Shown: positions 1 through 12,183, numbered from the stretch's first letter. The stretch is DNA of 64,000 bases from Euphorbia lathyris (GCF_963576675.1 NC_088917.1:32952501-33016500); one strand, 5' to 3'. Numbers and translations are program-made. The notes: generated by a model from the letters alone, not told the origin.

Positions 1-795
1 ATCGTCTGATAGCTTGTGTCAGTAACCGTCCCATCCTCCTTGACCCAACCATTCGAAAACTCCAAAACCGTCCTGCGAATAATCTCAATTGGGTTTCCAG
101 GAACTTCACCACCTCTGCTAAAACACACATAGTTCTGCCATCTCCAAGCAAACCATCATGTAACCATAAAAGTAATCTGCCAATTTGGGGAGGGTTGTGG
201 CATAGTTAAAAGGCTCCAACTGAACCATATCGTATCTGGTTGAGCAAAAAAGTCACATTGAGCAGTAGCCAGAAGAATCTGCTTCCACAGACTGAAGCTA
301 AACGGACAGTCCCTGAGGGCATATGTCAGCGATTCTGCCACATTATGACAGCGACCACACTTATCATGTAAAAGTAAGTGCTGACGAGCACACTCCTTAT
401 TTGTGATCGATTTGCCATGTAAACACAGCCAACCAAAGCATCTGACACGCTGACGAATTTTCATAGCCCAAACAGCTCTCCACTTACGGTCACTCGGGGT
501 ATCCGACATGTTACAAATCAAAGAAAATGCTGATTTACAAGTAAAATTCCCATTACTCGTCAGACCCCAGCAACGTTTATCTGTCTCATGGTCATCCGTA
601 CTAATGCAAACTCCTCGAATGCGCAATAACCATTCAATATCAAAGAACCTTTCCAATTCCACCCAATTCCAAACCCCCGAATCTGTGATATACTCAGAGA
701 TAGTGCGCAAACAATCCCTTAAATCCGGTTTATTGCTCGCAACATCAAAGAGCGAAACACCATTCAACCATTTATCCCTCCAGAAACTTCATATT
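1..795 (-). mobile_element. LINE (L1-type) ORF2 fragment, zf-RVT region
   Basis: This is the 3' half of ORF2 of a plant non-LTR retrotransposon, reading leftward and leaving the window at base 1. The translation from about 767 to 156 has the zinc-binding reverse-transcriptase domain (zf-RVT): a tryptophan-rich start, SNGNFTCKSAF, then CARQHLLLHDKCGRCH and ALRDCPFS. An in-frame TGA at 156-158 breaks the frame just before WFAWRWQNYVCF, the linker to RNase H, which continues in the same frame to base 1. Homology also extends upstream of the first Met (FWRDKWLNGVS), so the 5' truncation lies near 795. No function is expected. The clade is inferred from domain style. Confidence 0.8.
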
Positions 796-1183
796 TCATG
801 TTTGCATTATCATATATTAAAAATGAAAATTTTAGATTTTTGGATGCTTTTCTAACACCATATCAACTAAATGATGGACCCTATGTATCAGATGAGGGGA
901 AGTATCTCGTACTTTCAGTAACACGAAAGCACATATGTACTCAATCTCACGACCAATAGAATTATCGTTTATCCCCTCGTGGAATAACTAAGGAAAATTA
1001 CAGTCTGCTGCTGTGCACAGGTTTCCCTTCTCATCATCGTCCTGCCCTCCTCCGCCTTCTCAATCGAAACCCTAAATTTCTCAAATTCTAACAATTTAAT
1101 TAATCATAAGAGTTGCAGTTCTGATTCGGAAACCTAAGTTTATCATCTATTAGCGTCATTTTTTTTTTTGCATAATTTCATCA
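796..1183 (+). promoter_or_regulatory. Probable SMU2 promoter and 5' UTR, with telo-box
   Basis: This gene-free stretch lies between the truncated LINE and the SMU2 start codon. A CT-rich tract at about 1020-1060 is followed by the telo-box-like motif AAACCCTAA at 1067-1075, which is common just downstream of transcription starts of plant housekeeping genes. The ATG at 1184 follows a T run at about 1160-1169. No TATA box is convincing. The transcription start is not visible from sequence alone. Confidence 0.45.
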
Positions 1184-4100
1184 ATGACATCGTCAAAGAA
1201 ACATTACAAGGAAAAAGTCGCCCGTCGAAAGTAAGTTACAAGTTTGGACTGGTCATTTTTTACATTATTCTGCAGATCAAATTTCTCTTTGTAATTGTAA
1301 CGATGGAAATTTTGCAGAGAGGAGAAACCAGAGGAACCCGAGCTACCGAAATATAGGGACCGTGCAAAGGAGAGAAGAGAAGATCAAAATCCTGATTATG
1401 AACCCACTGAATTGGGGTCTTTCCACGCGGTTGCTCCTCCAGGTGCCGTTGATATTCGGGCAGCTGAGGCCCACAAGATTTCCATTGAGAAGAGCAAATA
1501 CCTTGGAGGTCTGTGTTTTCTTTACCCACAAGATTCCCGTAAATTTCTTCCGATTTTTTTTTCCTTTTGTCTGAGTGAAAAACGATGTTTAGGTGATGTC
1601 GAGCACACTCATTTGGTGAAAGGATTGGATTATGCATTGCTTAATAAAGTTAGAAGTGAGATTGATAAGAAGCCAGATGCCGCGGATGATGCCGATGGGA
1701 AATCCAGGTAACTGAATTTGTTTCAAAGTCCAAAAATTTGTTTTGTTTTTTACTGTTGTTTGTTGTTGGAGATATAAGCATTTGATTTGAAATTGTAATT
1801 TTTCATGAATAGTGTGTATAAGTGTAGTGAAAGGAAGAGAGGCAACATAGCCTGTGCTGTGCATCTCCTAATTTGATGTATTGCTTTAGTGTTATCCTTT
1901 CAACTCTTAATTTTCAGTGTTAGTTTTAGGTTCTATTCTTGGTCGTGTGTGTAATTCTTTTTTTCTTTCTTTTTTGACAAATATGGTATTAATACACAGT
2001 TGTTTTTGGCCGATAGGACATCTAAGGAAGACCAACAATTGTCATTTCGCACTGCCACTGCGAAGGTGTGCCAATATTTTTGTTTATAAATGGTGCTATT
2101 GGATGGATTATTGTGTAGCTTTGTTAATGTGAAACTACCTTCTCTCTTAATCTTTTGTATTGAATGTCTTATACTATTCCAGTCAGTCTATAAATGCATC
2201 GTGAAGCCTGAGACTATCTTGAAGACAAATGAGATGTTTCTTCCTGGTCGAATGGCATTTATTTTTAACATGGTAAGGGTTAATTGCTTCCCTATGTTTA
2301 TTTAACTTCTCACGGTGGAAGAACTGTTCAAGTTATGCTAGTATTGACCTTTAGATTCTTCTTTCTTCTGAGTCTAATTTGCATTGTTTCGTTTCATCTT
2401 TGAGTGGTTATCAGAAGGGAAGATGTTGATTTGTGTAATTTCACTTACCACAATATGATTGCAATATCGTGGTGAGAAAATATGACTTGTAGGATATTCC
2501 AAGGAAGCTACTTTGAGTTGATGACACACATTTTTTGGCTTTTATACCACTTCTTTTTTACTGCCTGTAGTACTTTTAGATTTTCAATTGCTAGGGTTGT
2601 GGTATCTGCTTTTTGTGAGTGGAATTTGTAGACATAGATTAATTAGTTTGTGTTTTTGTTGTATTGTTTGGAGCTTCATGGCTTTTGGACTTGCCTATTT
2701 ACTGTAATACAATATAGATGTAGGATATAATATATTTATGGAATTAGTATGATTATTGTTCATCTTCAATATATACATACACATGTTTCAGGTGTACCTT
2801 TTTTGCTTATACAAATTGTAAGGAGCAACAGGTATATGGTATAGATTAGGATTATTAAATCTAACAATTCCGCACGTTATGGTCTGAAATTACTTTGGTC
2901 AGATATTTGAAACCACCATTATGACCACCAAGATAGTATTGCCTTTATTTATTTATTCTCCCTACCTCTTACCATTGAGCATATATAAATTTCTCAGGTC
3001 CTAATTCTTCTGGGTTATTTTTCTCTGTTTATTAGGAGGGTGGATACTCTAATGATATACCAACCACATTGCATCGTAGTAAAGCTGACTGTCCAGTCCC
3101 AGAGGTTTGTTTATTGTTATCTTATGCCTTAATCTTGTTGGATAAATGGTGGAAAGCAAGTCTGATCTCTTATATGTTGTACAGGAAATGGTCACTGTTA
3201 GTGTTGATGGATCTGTTCTGGATCGAATCGCTAAAATTATGTCATATCTTCGCCTTGGATCTTCTGGAAAGGTTCTTAAGAAGAAAAAGAAGGAGAAAGA
3301 TGCAAAAGGTAGCTACTGCGTGTTGCACATTCATCTTGTTGCTAAATATTGTTTTATACGTACAAGAAAATGCAATTTGTATCCTAGCTGGATATGCTTC
3401 TGATTAGTTTAGTGTTTGAGCAATATTATGTTGCAGTTTTAGCTTTCGAGGATAGAATTGGATCAAAAGCCTCTCAAATCCATATTTGATTTCACACTGG
3501 CCGGGATAATCATTCTGACAATGCTTCCTTCATTCTGTTGAACTTCTTTATTTGTCCAGTCATTTGCACAAGGTTTTTATTTCTGTTTTTAATTTATCTC
3601 AGGAAGAATTTCAGCACTTGGGAATGAAGAAGATAAGCATTCAAAACCTAATGGTGGAATCTTTAAGGATAAAACTGAAAGAGAAATTCTGCTGCCACCA
3701 CCACCACCACCACCTCCCAAAAAATTGCAACCAGATTCAAGAGAGAAGCAGGGCCCAACAGTTGCCAGAGAAGAAGAGGATGACATATTTCTGGGAGAGG
3801 GCATTGAGTATGATGTCCCTGGCAAAGACATGAGTCAAAGCCCTATTTCAGAGGACATGGAAGAGTCTCCTAGAAACAAGGATAGAAATTATGTCAGCGA
3901 GCCTGTTTATGGTCCAGTTCCTCCATCTGGACCTTCTCAGGAATGGCAAGACCTGGTGAGTGGATAGTCTTTAAGGAGTTCTAATGATAGTAAATGGACT
4001 GAATATATAATGTTTTCTGATTTATCATGTTTTTGAGAAATTGTTTCAAATATCACTTAAAATTTACCTTTGTGCTGTCTTTTCAGAATGGATATGATGC

Positions 4101-4991
4101 AATGCAAGCACAAGCATTGGCTGGTGGATACCAGGGAGAGTGGCAGGAGTATCAATATGCTGAGCAATTGGCATATCCTGAACAGTATCTCCAGCAAACA
4201 ATGCAGGGATATGACATGCAGGCGGCATCAAACATTCAAGATCCTCGATTCATGACTCAGGAAGAGAAGGATCGAGGCTTAGGATCAGTGTTCAAGCGAG
4301 ATGATCAGAGGCTTCAGCAATTGAGAGAGAAAGATGCCAGAGAAAAAGATCCTAATTTTATCTCAGAGAGTTATTCTGAATGTTACCCTGGGTATCAAGA
4401 GTATAACCGGGAGGTCGTTGACAGTGATGATGAAGATGACTTGTCAAAAATGGATATGGGTGGACGGGTAAGTGATCTAACTGCCAATAAATTGATCCAT
4501 TTCTGCCTCTTTTACCCTAAGTGAAGTCATTTATTAAGTACTTTAAAATGTTACAGTAACTCTCATCCCGGGGCTATTTTAGAGTTGTTGCCCTGTGGTT
4601 GTGTGATGCAAATGAAGATCTTTGGCTAAAATGTATCATCAGTCCGAGGGACTTGATAACTTAGTGCTAATACTGTTGTTAAAACTCTGTTTAACAGGCA
4701 AAAGGTCGTCTTCATAGATGGGACTTTGAGACGGAAGAAGAATGGGCGAAATATAATGAGCAGAAGGAAGCAATGCCGAAAGCTGCATTCCAGTTTGGTG
4801 TGAAGATGCAAGATGGTAGGAAGACGAGGAAGCAAAACAAGGACCAGAAACTCAATAACGAGTTACACCAGATTAACAAAATACTAGCGAGAAAGAAAAT
4901 GGAGAAGGAAAATGGTGATGGAGGAGGAGGAGGAGGAGGAGGAGGCCATTTAGATGATGATATGCAACATACTAAGAAGGCAAGAATATGA
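1184..4991 (+). CDS. SMU2: SMU2 / RED-family splicing factor, ten coding exons
   Basis: RED proteins (human IK/RED, plant SMU2) partner SMU1 in the spliceosomal B complex in the nucleus. Inferred coding exons: 1184-1230, 1318-1508, 1593-1707, 2017-2065, 2183-2272, 3036-3104, 3185-3308, 3603-3955, 4087-4467 and 4698-4991. All introns are GT-AG and phases are consistent, giving 570 aa. The start MTSSKKHYKEKVARRK begins the RED N-terminal domain (about residues 1-228), which contains RDRAKERREDQNPDYEP, FLPGRMAFIFNMEGG and a lysine-rich tract near 218-226. A run of eight prolines (259-266) precedes an acidic linker. The RED C-terminal part includes SYSECYPGYQEY and RLHRWDFETEEEW. Near the end, nine glycines (548-556) precede HLDDDMQHTKKARI. 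The length fits the plant family. The gene appears intact, and low-complexity expansions are the only oddity. Confidence 0.93.
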
Positions 4992-5932
4992 TGTCTGGAA
5001 TCAGAACATTGATAAATTTTCATTGAGCAGCATATATCAATATTGGACTTTTGACTTAGAGGTTCAGATTTCAACTTCTACTAGGAGTCCGTCACCATCA
5101 TCTGCTCGCCTTTGTAAAATGAAAGGCACTATAAATGTAACAGTCCGTGATTAGCTTTTTACTTACTAAATTGTTTGTTTATCTAATTCAATGCTAGTTT
5201 TTTTCCTTGGAGATGAAATCTTGTAAATATAGTTCAGAATCCAAATCTTTTGCTGCCAGTTGAGGCTTTTTCAATGTGAGCAATTTGCCTTGAACAATGT
5301 TAAACTGTTTACTCCAAGGTTGCTCGTTGCAGGACTTGGGACTGATTGATTACAAAACATATTAGTTAGCTGTCTCTCTTTGTGGTGTTAGAGTATCTCT
5401 ACGGGGGTTTACAAACTTTGGGTGACATCTAGTAAAAAATGACACCTAAATTTTAGGTCCCATTAGAGCCTTTTGTTATTTTAAGATTTGATAGGGTAAA
5501 AAAGATATCAATCAAACAAGCTGGACTGAAAATGTAATTAGTGCAGAAATGTATGCTTTCTTCTGCGCCAGACCCGTCTCATCTGGTACCGTCATCGTAG
5601 TCTTCACTTCCCTTTTTGCATCAGTTTATTTATTTCATGAGGAACAATTACTGTTTGTTACTAATGTTGGTAATAAACTAAAATTAGATACAACCATTCT
5701 AATAGTTGGTTATCATTTCTGTACATTGTTTTGACTAAATTATACTTTATTCATGTTTGGATGACACATTTGTTACGATCTGAGAGCCTTGATATCTCTG
5801 ATACATGAAAAGATGAGTTACAAATAAAATAGTCGGCTACATGATATATAAGCCTTCATATCTCCAGTTTATTTGGTGTAATTAGCATTATATGATTTTT
5901 CAACATAACTAAAACGCTAACATTTTCTTCAA
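4992..5932. other. SMU2 3' UTR and downstream intergenic DNA
   Basis: The first few hundred bases are T-rich and presumably contain the SMU2 3' UTR and polyadenylation site. From about 5390 a stretch beginning GAGTATCTCTACGGGGG resembles the end of a common plant MITE type, but I find no matching second end. No gene is supported; short ORFs such as 5549-5734 look like chance. Confidence 0.4.
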
Positions 5933-6960
5933 GCCCTGGTCTTGGCTTTTGGTGAAATAAGAGGTAAAAATCCCTTTAATAAAAAAATTTATATTTTAAA
6001 GTTCAAAATAAATTTCAATAAAGAACAAACAAAGTATATTATTAAGAATTATACCATACGTATTATTGTATTATTGTATTCACCAAATACTTAGTTTTAC
6101 CAATATCTAAAGGATGCTTCACACTTTCTTTCCATTCAAATCACTCTTATTCTATTACTATCACTTATCATAAAAAGTTTCTTAGAAAATCGTCGCTTCT
6201 CACGGTCTCACCTACAATACAAGACATATAAATTCTTATAATAAACGAGTTCCTTTAGCATTTCGAGATACAAAATCATTAATGATAACATCAAAATCAA
6301 TCTTTTTTTAACATATCCTCCTGAATAGCTAAAGTTGTTAAACCATTCAATCTTTTCCGTGACATTGATGATCTCAAGTATATTTTTATTAATTTAATCT
6401 TTGAAAAACTTCTTTCAACTAATGTTACAGTCACAAACATAGTTAATAAAATCCTATAAGTAATTGAAACATTTAAATAACAATCCGTAGATTTGACAAA
6501 TATAGGAATTTTACTGGAGGATAACAATTATGTTAGCAATACTTTCAATTCAGAGAAAATATTATCCAAATCAACATCCGATAAATTGCCATGAGAAATG
6601 GTAGAGTGAAAATGAACAAACATTCAACTCATTATCATCTATAATGACTTTAACTTATTTGATCATATAAAAATTCAAAAATATTTTCAAATGTTTTTGA
6701 TTACTAAAATCTATTCCCTAAATTCCCTATTAGAAGTAATTGCCATATCCATCACAACAAAAATTATATGATTTTTCAGGTGATTGAACCTCTTCATTTT
6801 CATTATTCTCCCCAAAATGATTTTTTCTAATAACACAACGTTTTATGGAAAAGTTAGGCCCTACATCCATTTTAAATGCAAGACTTTTAGCAATATTTAT
6901 AGTTGTAAAGCCTTCACTTCCATACTTTTCAAAATATAGACATTAGTCCTTCTCATGTCA
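5933..6960 (-). pseudogene. hAT transposase remnant (C-terminal dimerisation domain)
   Basis: The leftward frame 6527-6297 carries a recognisable hAT C-terminal dimerisation region: VTVTLVERSFSKIKLIK, then YLRSSMSRKRLNGLTTLAI. It is followed, after a one-base frame change near 6295, by DVIINDFVSRNAKGTRLL at about 6290-6233. Upstream sequence to about 6960 is AT-rich and too decayed to translate. The left edge near 5933 reads GCCCTGGTCTTGGC and then GGTGAAATAAGAGG. That resembles the left end of the MITE at 9341-9600, so the two may belong to one hAT lineage. The other end and target-site duplication were not found. Non-functional. Confidence 0.7.
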
Positions 6961-7267
6961 AAATCAGACCGTTAAAGAATCGAAAAGCATAGAGGGTCAA
7001 GAGTTAGGGTTTTAACCGGGGTTCAAAAAATAATGTAAAATTATATTTCTATTCATATTGAATCTTATAACATAGTAAAATATCAACAATATTAATAAAA
7101 ATTATATTATTTATAATATTTATTTAATACTAATTCATTCATGATAATTTGAGATATCAAATTAATAAATTTATTTAATACTAATTCAAGAGAGAACAAA
7201 ACCTCCTGACACAACCTAGTATGACACAATCTTTTCCAGTCTCTGCAAGCCCACCTTTACAAAGATC

Positions 7268-7783
7268 ACGAATATAAACTCGCCACACGACATTAAAAAA
7301 ACCCGGATCATCATCTAGAAAAAGAGAACATATGGCATCACTACAATAAAACTACTCAATACGACCCCGTCTTTAAGGCCTTTGATCGATAAGTCTCAAA
7401 AGATCCAGTCAAGGATCCATCCGATACAGTAATCACACGCGATCTCGTGAATCACAGATCTAACGAGTTTAAGGGATATCAGGTCCCGATATCTAGACGC
7501 ATGTCCACCTATCAACATGTGACACGTAGCACGTCTCGTTTTTAAACTTATAACCGTTTGCTACGTCTCAACCATATTATAAATAGAGTAAGCACAACTC
7601 AAGGTACGATACTTCATTCATTCATTCATTCATTAAGCTTTACATCTTAGTTTGATTTACTGATGTGTTCATCCTCAAGTCTTTCCTGAAACTAACATAG
7701 GCATCAGAGCGGTTTAGCTGGACAAATGAGGCCTTGTTTTTATCCAATTGCATGTTTACAAGTGGACTTACAAGGTTCAACCA
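7268..7783 (+). repeat. 5' LTR of the small LTR element
   Basis: It aligns by eye with 8456-8971. It contains the TATA box at 7578-7585, a CATT tetranucleotide run at about 7615-7635 and the terminal sequence TTCAACCA. The left edge is approximate because similarity fades before 7268. Confidence 0.65.
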
Positions 7784-8455
7784 CGTAAAATTGGTGCAGT
7801 GAGCATAGATTAAACATAACAATGACTAGCTTAAACTATTTCATCCAATTTCCATCCTCTAGTGCACTCCATGCGTCTAGAGTCCAAAGAGCGGCGGAAG
7901 AAGAAACACGCCAACAGTTTCAGGCCAACATGACCTAGATTTGGAGATGGTGAAGGATGTTTAAGTTTTAGTCGCCCAACAACAAAATCTCTTAGGCATA
8001 ATCTCGTGACGACTAGTAGAAAACATATGATCTGTCCATAACATCATCAATATTTTACTATAAGAACACGTCATCCAAATGACAAAAGTCAAAGAGAATA
8101 TGGAGATAATAGAAGAAACTAATTGGTGCATGAACAATCCTGGGAATACCAACTGCTCAATTGAACACCACATTGTTCGAAGTTGCCGTCGTGATCAGGA
8201 CGGATCACCAAGGAACTGATTGAGGGATTTTGGCGCCTGGTTAAGGGGAGAAGAAGACTCTCCAAAACTCCATTTGCACGAAATGTAAGGAATTCCAACA
8301 AGCAGTCTCTCGAGATATCGACCCAGATAAAAGAAGAAAAATGACCATCCCTAAACAGGAGGACCCCAGACTCAAACCACATAAGGACCCAACACAAATC
8401 TACCGAGTCCCGATCTGTCAGCCAGGAAAAGATAACCGATACAAATCTGATATCA

Positions 8456-8971
8456 TGCGAATATAAACTCATCATGTGGCATTTATGAAATCCGAAACAT
8501 TGCCCGGAAAAAAAGAACACGTGGGATCACCACAACAAAGCTGCTCAATACGACTCCATCTTGAAGGCCTTTGCTTGGGAAGTCTCAAAAGATGCTATCA
8601 AGGATCCACCCGTGATTGACAGCAAGCACGTTTGATCCTGTGAATCACAAACCTAGTGGGCTTAAGAGATAGCAAGCCTCGATATCCGGGCGCACGTTCA
8701 CCTATGAATAGGTGACACGTAGCACATGTCGCTCCTTATAACTGTCTTCTACAACTCGATCAACGTATAAATAAAGTAAACACAATTCAAGGTATAATAC
8801 TTCATTTATTCATTTAAGCTTACATTTTAGTTTTGATTTGCTGTTATGTTCATCCTCAAGTTTTCCCTAAAACTGATTTAGGTATCGGAACGGATTAACT
8901 GGACAAGGTCCCCTTTTAATCTTGTTTTTGTACAATTGCAAGTTTACAACTGGACTTACAGAACTCAACCA
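8456..8971 (+). repeat. 3' LTR of the small LTR element
   Basis: Second copy of the 7268-7783 repeat in the same orientation, with a TATA box at 8766-8773 and the end CTCAACCA. Divergence from the first copy includes many substitutions and small indels. Confidence 0.65.
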
Positions 8972-9332
8972 CATCATTTATCTTTTACTTTTTTAAATTT
9001 ATTTGAAATAGTTTTAATGAACTTTCTATAATATATACACACCAAAATTCTTATATTAATTATAATTTATTATTATTATTATTATCATTATTATTATTAT
9101 TACACCAAAATTCTTATATTAATTATAAATTTATTATAAATTTATTATTATTATTATTTTTCTTTGTTCTTTACTATAATATTTTTAAATTAATATTAAA
9201 ATTACTATAAGTTTTTAATAGTTTAAAAAAAATATAGTTTTTTTTTATTCATTTCATAAAGTTACTACGAATGGGTAAAAAGCTATCAAAATAGTCTCAA
9301 TTTTTTTTAAGAAAGAACCGATTTAGTCTTTA
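8972..9332. repeat. AT-rich tract with a short tandem duplication and TTA microsatellite
   Basis: The phrase ACACCAAAATTCTTATATTA occurs twice (about 9040 and 9101), separated by a run of TTA/ATT trinucleotides. The remainder is A/T homopolymer-rich sequence. There is no coding signal. Confidence 0.6.
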
Positions 9333-9340
9333 CATATAAA

Positions 9341-9600
9341 CATGGTCGGTCCTGATATTTTAGGGGCTCCAGGCGAAATAAGAAATAATGGACCCTTAAT
9401 TAAAAAAATTGTACTTAAAATTCTAAAACTAGAAATTTGGGCCCTTTTTAGACCTAAAATATCATATTATTTGATCGATTTTTAAACATAATGGGTATTA
9501 TAACTAAATTTATAACAAAAAAAATAGTATATATTCAATAAAATTAAAAATTTTGGGCCCTGGGCGGCCGCACCCGGGCCTATGCCCAGGGCCGGCCCTG
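9341..9600. mobile_element. hAT-type MITE, 260 bp, with 8-bp target-site duplication
   Basis: The ends are imperfect terminal inverted repeats: CATGGTCGGTCCTG on the left, and on the right GGGCCGGCCCTG, whose complement is CAGGGCCGGCCC. The 8-mer CATATAAA directly flanks both sides (9333-9340 and 9601-9608), the duplication length typical of hAT insertion. The body is non-coding. Its left terminal region (GGCGAAATAAGAAATAA) resembles the edge of the hAT remnant near 5933. Confidence 0.85.
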
Positions 9601-9608
9601 CATATAAA

Positions 9609-10026
9609 ACAACCCAATTTTAGTCTCAATCACTTATCAAGTGGTACAATTAAAATATTCACTAGCTAACATATATTGACACATTAGATGACTATGTTAT
9701 TAATCCTCCACATTTAGACGCCGCATATTTTAGTTCCAAGATTAATTTCATTTTTCAGCATGACAAATTGACAAATGTTATATCATATGATGTGTCAATT
9801 TTTATTAGTGAGAGCTTTAATTATGCCATTTTATAAACACGAAGATTGGAATTGCACTTTTTTGTTCGTGGGAGGCTAAATTGACCCTTCCCAAAAATAT
9901 TTAGATAATTTTTAATTTTTTTTAATGAATAAGTTCTATACTACTTGATGAAGTATGTGAGAGGTCGACCGAACATATTAGACACGTTATAATTATGTAT
10001 GAAAAAAAATATATAAAATGGAAACA
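9609..10026. other. AT-rich intergenic DNA, nothing recognised
   Basis: I see no ORF with domain features, no repeat border and no RNA gene here. It is the insertion neighbourhood of the LINE that starts at 10044. Confidence 0.5.
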
Positions 10027-10043
10027 ATAGATGTTTTATTATT

Positions 10044-11615
10044 TTTTTTTGATTCGAAAGAAAATTACAAAACAGCAAAAAAGAAAAACAGCAGCAAAAA
10101 AATAAAAAAAACCCAGCATAGCTGGGAATTATCCTAGGACAACAGAGTTGGGACTCCTAATGCTAGGTCCTGAACAATCTTCACTCATCAGACCTCTTAT
10201 ATCTAGGGGTGCTTCCAACAGGACGTTAATTCCACGGGGAGCCGTTTGGGCTTTCTTTGCGAGCCAGTCCGCACACATATTTGCTTCGCGGTAGGTATGT
10301 TGAACTTTCACGTTTTCTCTTTCTGTTAACTCTCTAATTGTCATAACAAGCACTCTTCCAGGGTGGACTTGTGCTTCCTCAATTGGTCCGTTGACCAGTC
10401 GAATAGCCTCGAGACAGTCCGATTCTAGCAGGATACACTCATATCCCCGATCAATCGCAAGCCGAAGACCAGTAGCAACCCCCCACAGTTTAGCGCTAAC
10501 ACTGTCTCCTACTCCGATAATGTGTAAGAACCCGGACATCCACTGTCCATGTTCATCCCTCAATAACCCTCCTGCTGCAACGTAGTTCCCAGCTGTGCAG
10601 CAGGAGCCATCTGTGTTCAGCTTAAACCATAATGCCTCTGGTTTCCTCCATTTAGCCATAGACTCATTTCTATCTTGCCCCATGGCCATTCTTTCCTCAA
10701 TTGTGGCCCCTGCTACCAGTAAACAGAAAGATTTAATTACCTCACCCATGTCTCTCTGGTCAGTTATAGCGTTTTGAAAGACCATCGAGTTCCTCCACTT
10801 CCAAATGAACCAGAGAGCCACAGCAAAAATGATGGAAGTACTTATCTCCCACTGCGTAATTGAGTCATTGTGTAAGAATTTCCAAAGCCAAACCTCCCTA
10901 TCCAGTGCGAAGAACTCATGGTTACCAAACCCGATGATAAACCGCCAGATTTTTTGACTCGCCGGACAATCTCTTAGAGCATGGAGGCTATTTTCCACTC
11001 TCTGGTTGCAGCGGGAGCAGGTGGGATTGTCGGAGATGTCTCTTCGACACCGCTCGGCTTGAGTCAAGAGTTTATCGTGAATTGTTGTCCAGAGGAAGAA
11101 TTTAATTCTTTGAGGAATTTTCAAGTGCCAAATGAACTCCCACTTCCAGGTAGCGAGTTCCCAACGGTCCTTCGCAATTATCTGATATGCTGATTTGGTA
11201 GAGAATTTGCCATTGCTCGTTTCTTTCCAAATCAACTCATCTTTGCATTGTCCAGATATATCGATTTTTGTAGCTGCTATATGTAGGCATAACTCCATAG
11301 GAACCCATTTCTCAATTTCATTCCAGTTCCAGTCCCCTTCACTGTTTATATATTCCTTGACTGTGCATCCGATCTGGTTTTCCGGGATCAGTTGTACCAT
11401 ATCACAGAGTCTGAAGTTTCCTAGCCACTCATCATTCCAGAAGCTTATGTTATTTCCGTCCCTAAGGCTCCAAGTGATTCCCTGTTTAAACTCTGAGATC
11501 ACCATATTCATGCTTCTCCATACATGGGAGCAATGACGAGGCTTTGGCCTATCTGAAAAGATATCCGTGGATGGGAAATATTTCCCTTTTAAAACTCGCA
11601 CCCACAAGTATTTCC
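10044..11615 (-). mobile_element. 5'-truncated LINE with poly(A) and 17-bp target-site duplication
   Basis: The element reads leftward. Its 3' end is an A tail, seen as the T run at about 10044-10050. Its 5' end stops inside ORF2 at about 11615. The 17-mer ATAGATGTTTTATTATT occurs perfectly at 10027-10043 and at 11616-11632. That is the signature of target-primed reverse transcription with 5' truncation. The perfect duplication and the single open frame over the whole remnant indicate a fairly recent insertion. Confidence 0.93.
10129..11607 (-). pseudogene. LINE ORF2 C-terminal part: zf-RVT and RNase H
   Basis: This 492-residue open frame represents only the end of an ORF2 protein: no endonuclease and no polymerase palm remain. 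Residues about 120-215 form the zf-RVT domain (SNGKFSTKSAYQII, CRRDISDNPTCSRC, HALRDCPAS). Residues about 325-460 form a plant-LINE RNase H domain: KLNTDGSC, LLESDCLEA and ADWLAKKA supply three of the four acidic catalytic positions. The position normally filled by Glu (AEL in relatives) reads AKLWGVATG, so the catalytic Glu appears replaced by Lys. The absence of stops reflects recent insertion rather than selection for a truncated protein. Confidence 0.88.
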
Positions 11616-11632
11616 ATAGATGTTTTATTATT

Positions 11633-12119
11633 ATTAAAATATAGACTAATAATAATTTTGGTTTCTTTATTATTATTTTGTGAATCTACTTTGAAAAGGA
11701 AAATGGAAGTTTGTTTTCATTCTTTCTCCTCCCACAGGGTTAGATTTGCTGTGTTTTTTTTTATTATTATTTTTTCTATGTTCTTATACTTCATCTGATC
11801 TCTTTATTCGTCTGAATTTGTATCTGCTCTCTATTATTCTTTTGTTTATACCTTTTTCGAATTTAGCACGAGCGGAAACGGTTTATCTTGTTCGTGGATC
11901 AATGGATCTACGTAGTAGCAACAAAAGAAAGGATTCACATCCGAATGTTCAGATCGGTTTAAATGATGATGATTGGATTGCAGATATTTTTCTACGGATT
12001 TGGATTTACAAGAAGTATATATTTTTTTGTTTTTTTTGTGTTTTTAATATATTTTATGGTTATTTTTGCTTTTTGTAGTCGTTTTAGTGCCTTTATAAGT
12101 CTTGTAAGGTTTTATTTCT
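11633..12119 (+). other. T-rich intergenic DNA with a short F-box-like stretch
   Basis: A reading from the ATG at about 11902 gives MDLRSSNKRKDSHPNVQIG and then LNDDDWIADIFLRI. The last part faintly resembles the start of an F-box (LPDDLIAEIFLRL in many plant proteins). It runs into T-rich sequence and then the LINE at 12132, and no further exon is seen. It may be the stub of a disrupted gene or chance. Confidence 0.25.
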
Positions 12120-12183
12120 TATGTTTTTTTTGTTTTTTTTTGGTAGAAAGGAAAAGAAAAACAAAAAAAAAACAAAGAAACGC

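Larger units (their letters stand above)
7268..8971 (+). mobile_element. Small non-autonomous LTR retrotransposon
   Basis: Two diverged direct repeats of about 515 bp (7268-7783 and 8456-8971) flank about 670 bp of non-coding DNA. Each carries a TATA box in the same place (7578-7585 and 8766-8773), and each ends in CTTCAT-rich sequence, ATCCTCAAG and CAACCA. Immediately after the left repeat lies AATTGGTGCAGTGAGC, a plausible but degenerate primer-binding region. No gag or pol is readable inside; the leftward ORF at 8119-8520 has no recognisable domain. The size suggests a TRIM/LARD-type derivative. Substantial LTR divergence means an old insertion. Confidence 0.7.

Noticed and set aside
8119..8520. 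133-codon leftward ORF inside the small LTR element
   Set aside because: No domain is recognisable, and its ends overlap the LTR; probably chance.
11902..12010. F-box-like start of a protein (DDDWIADIFLRI)
   Set aside because: Only about 12 residues resemble the F-box and the frame then enters low-complexity T-rich DNA; listed only as a weak note.
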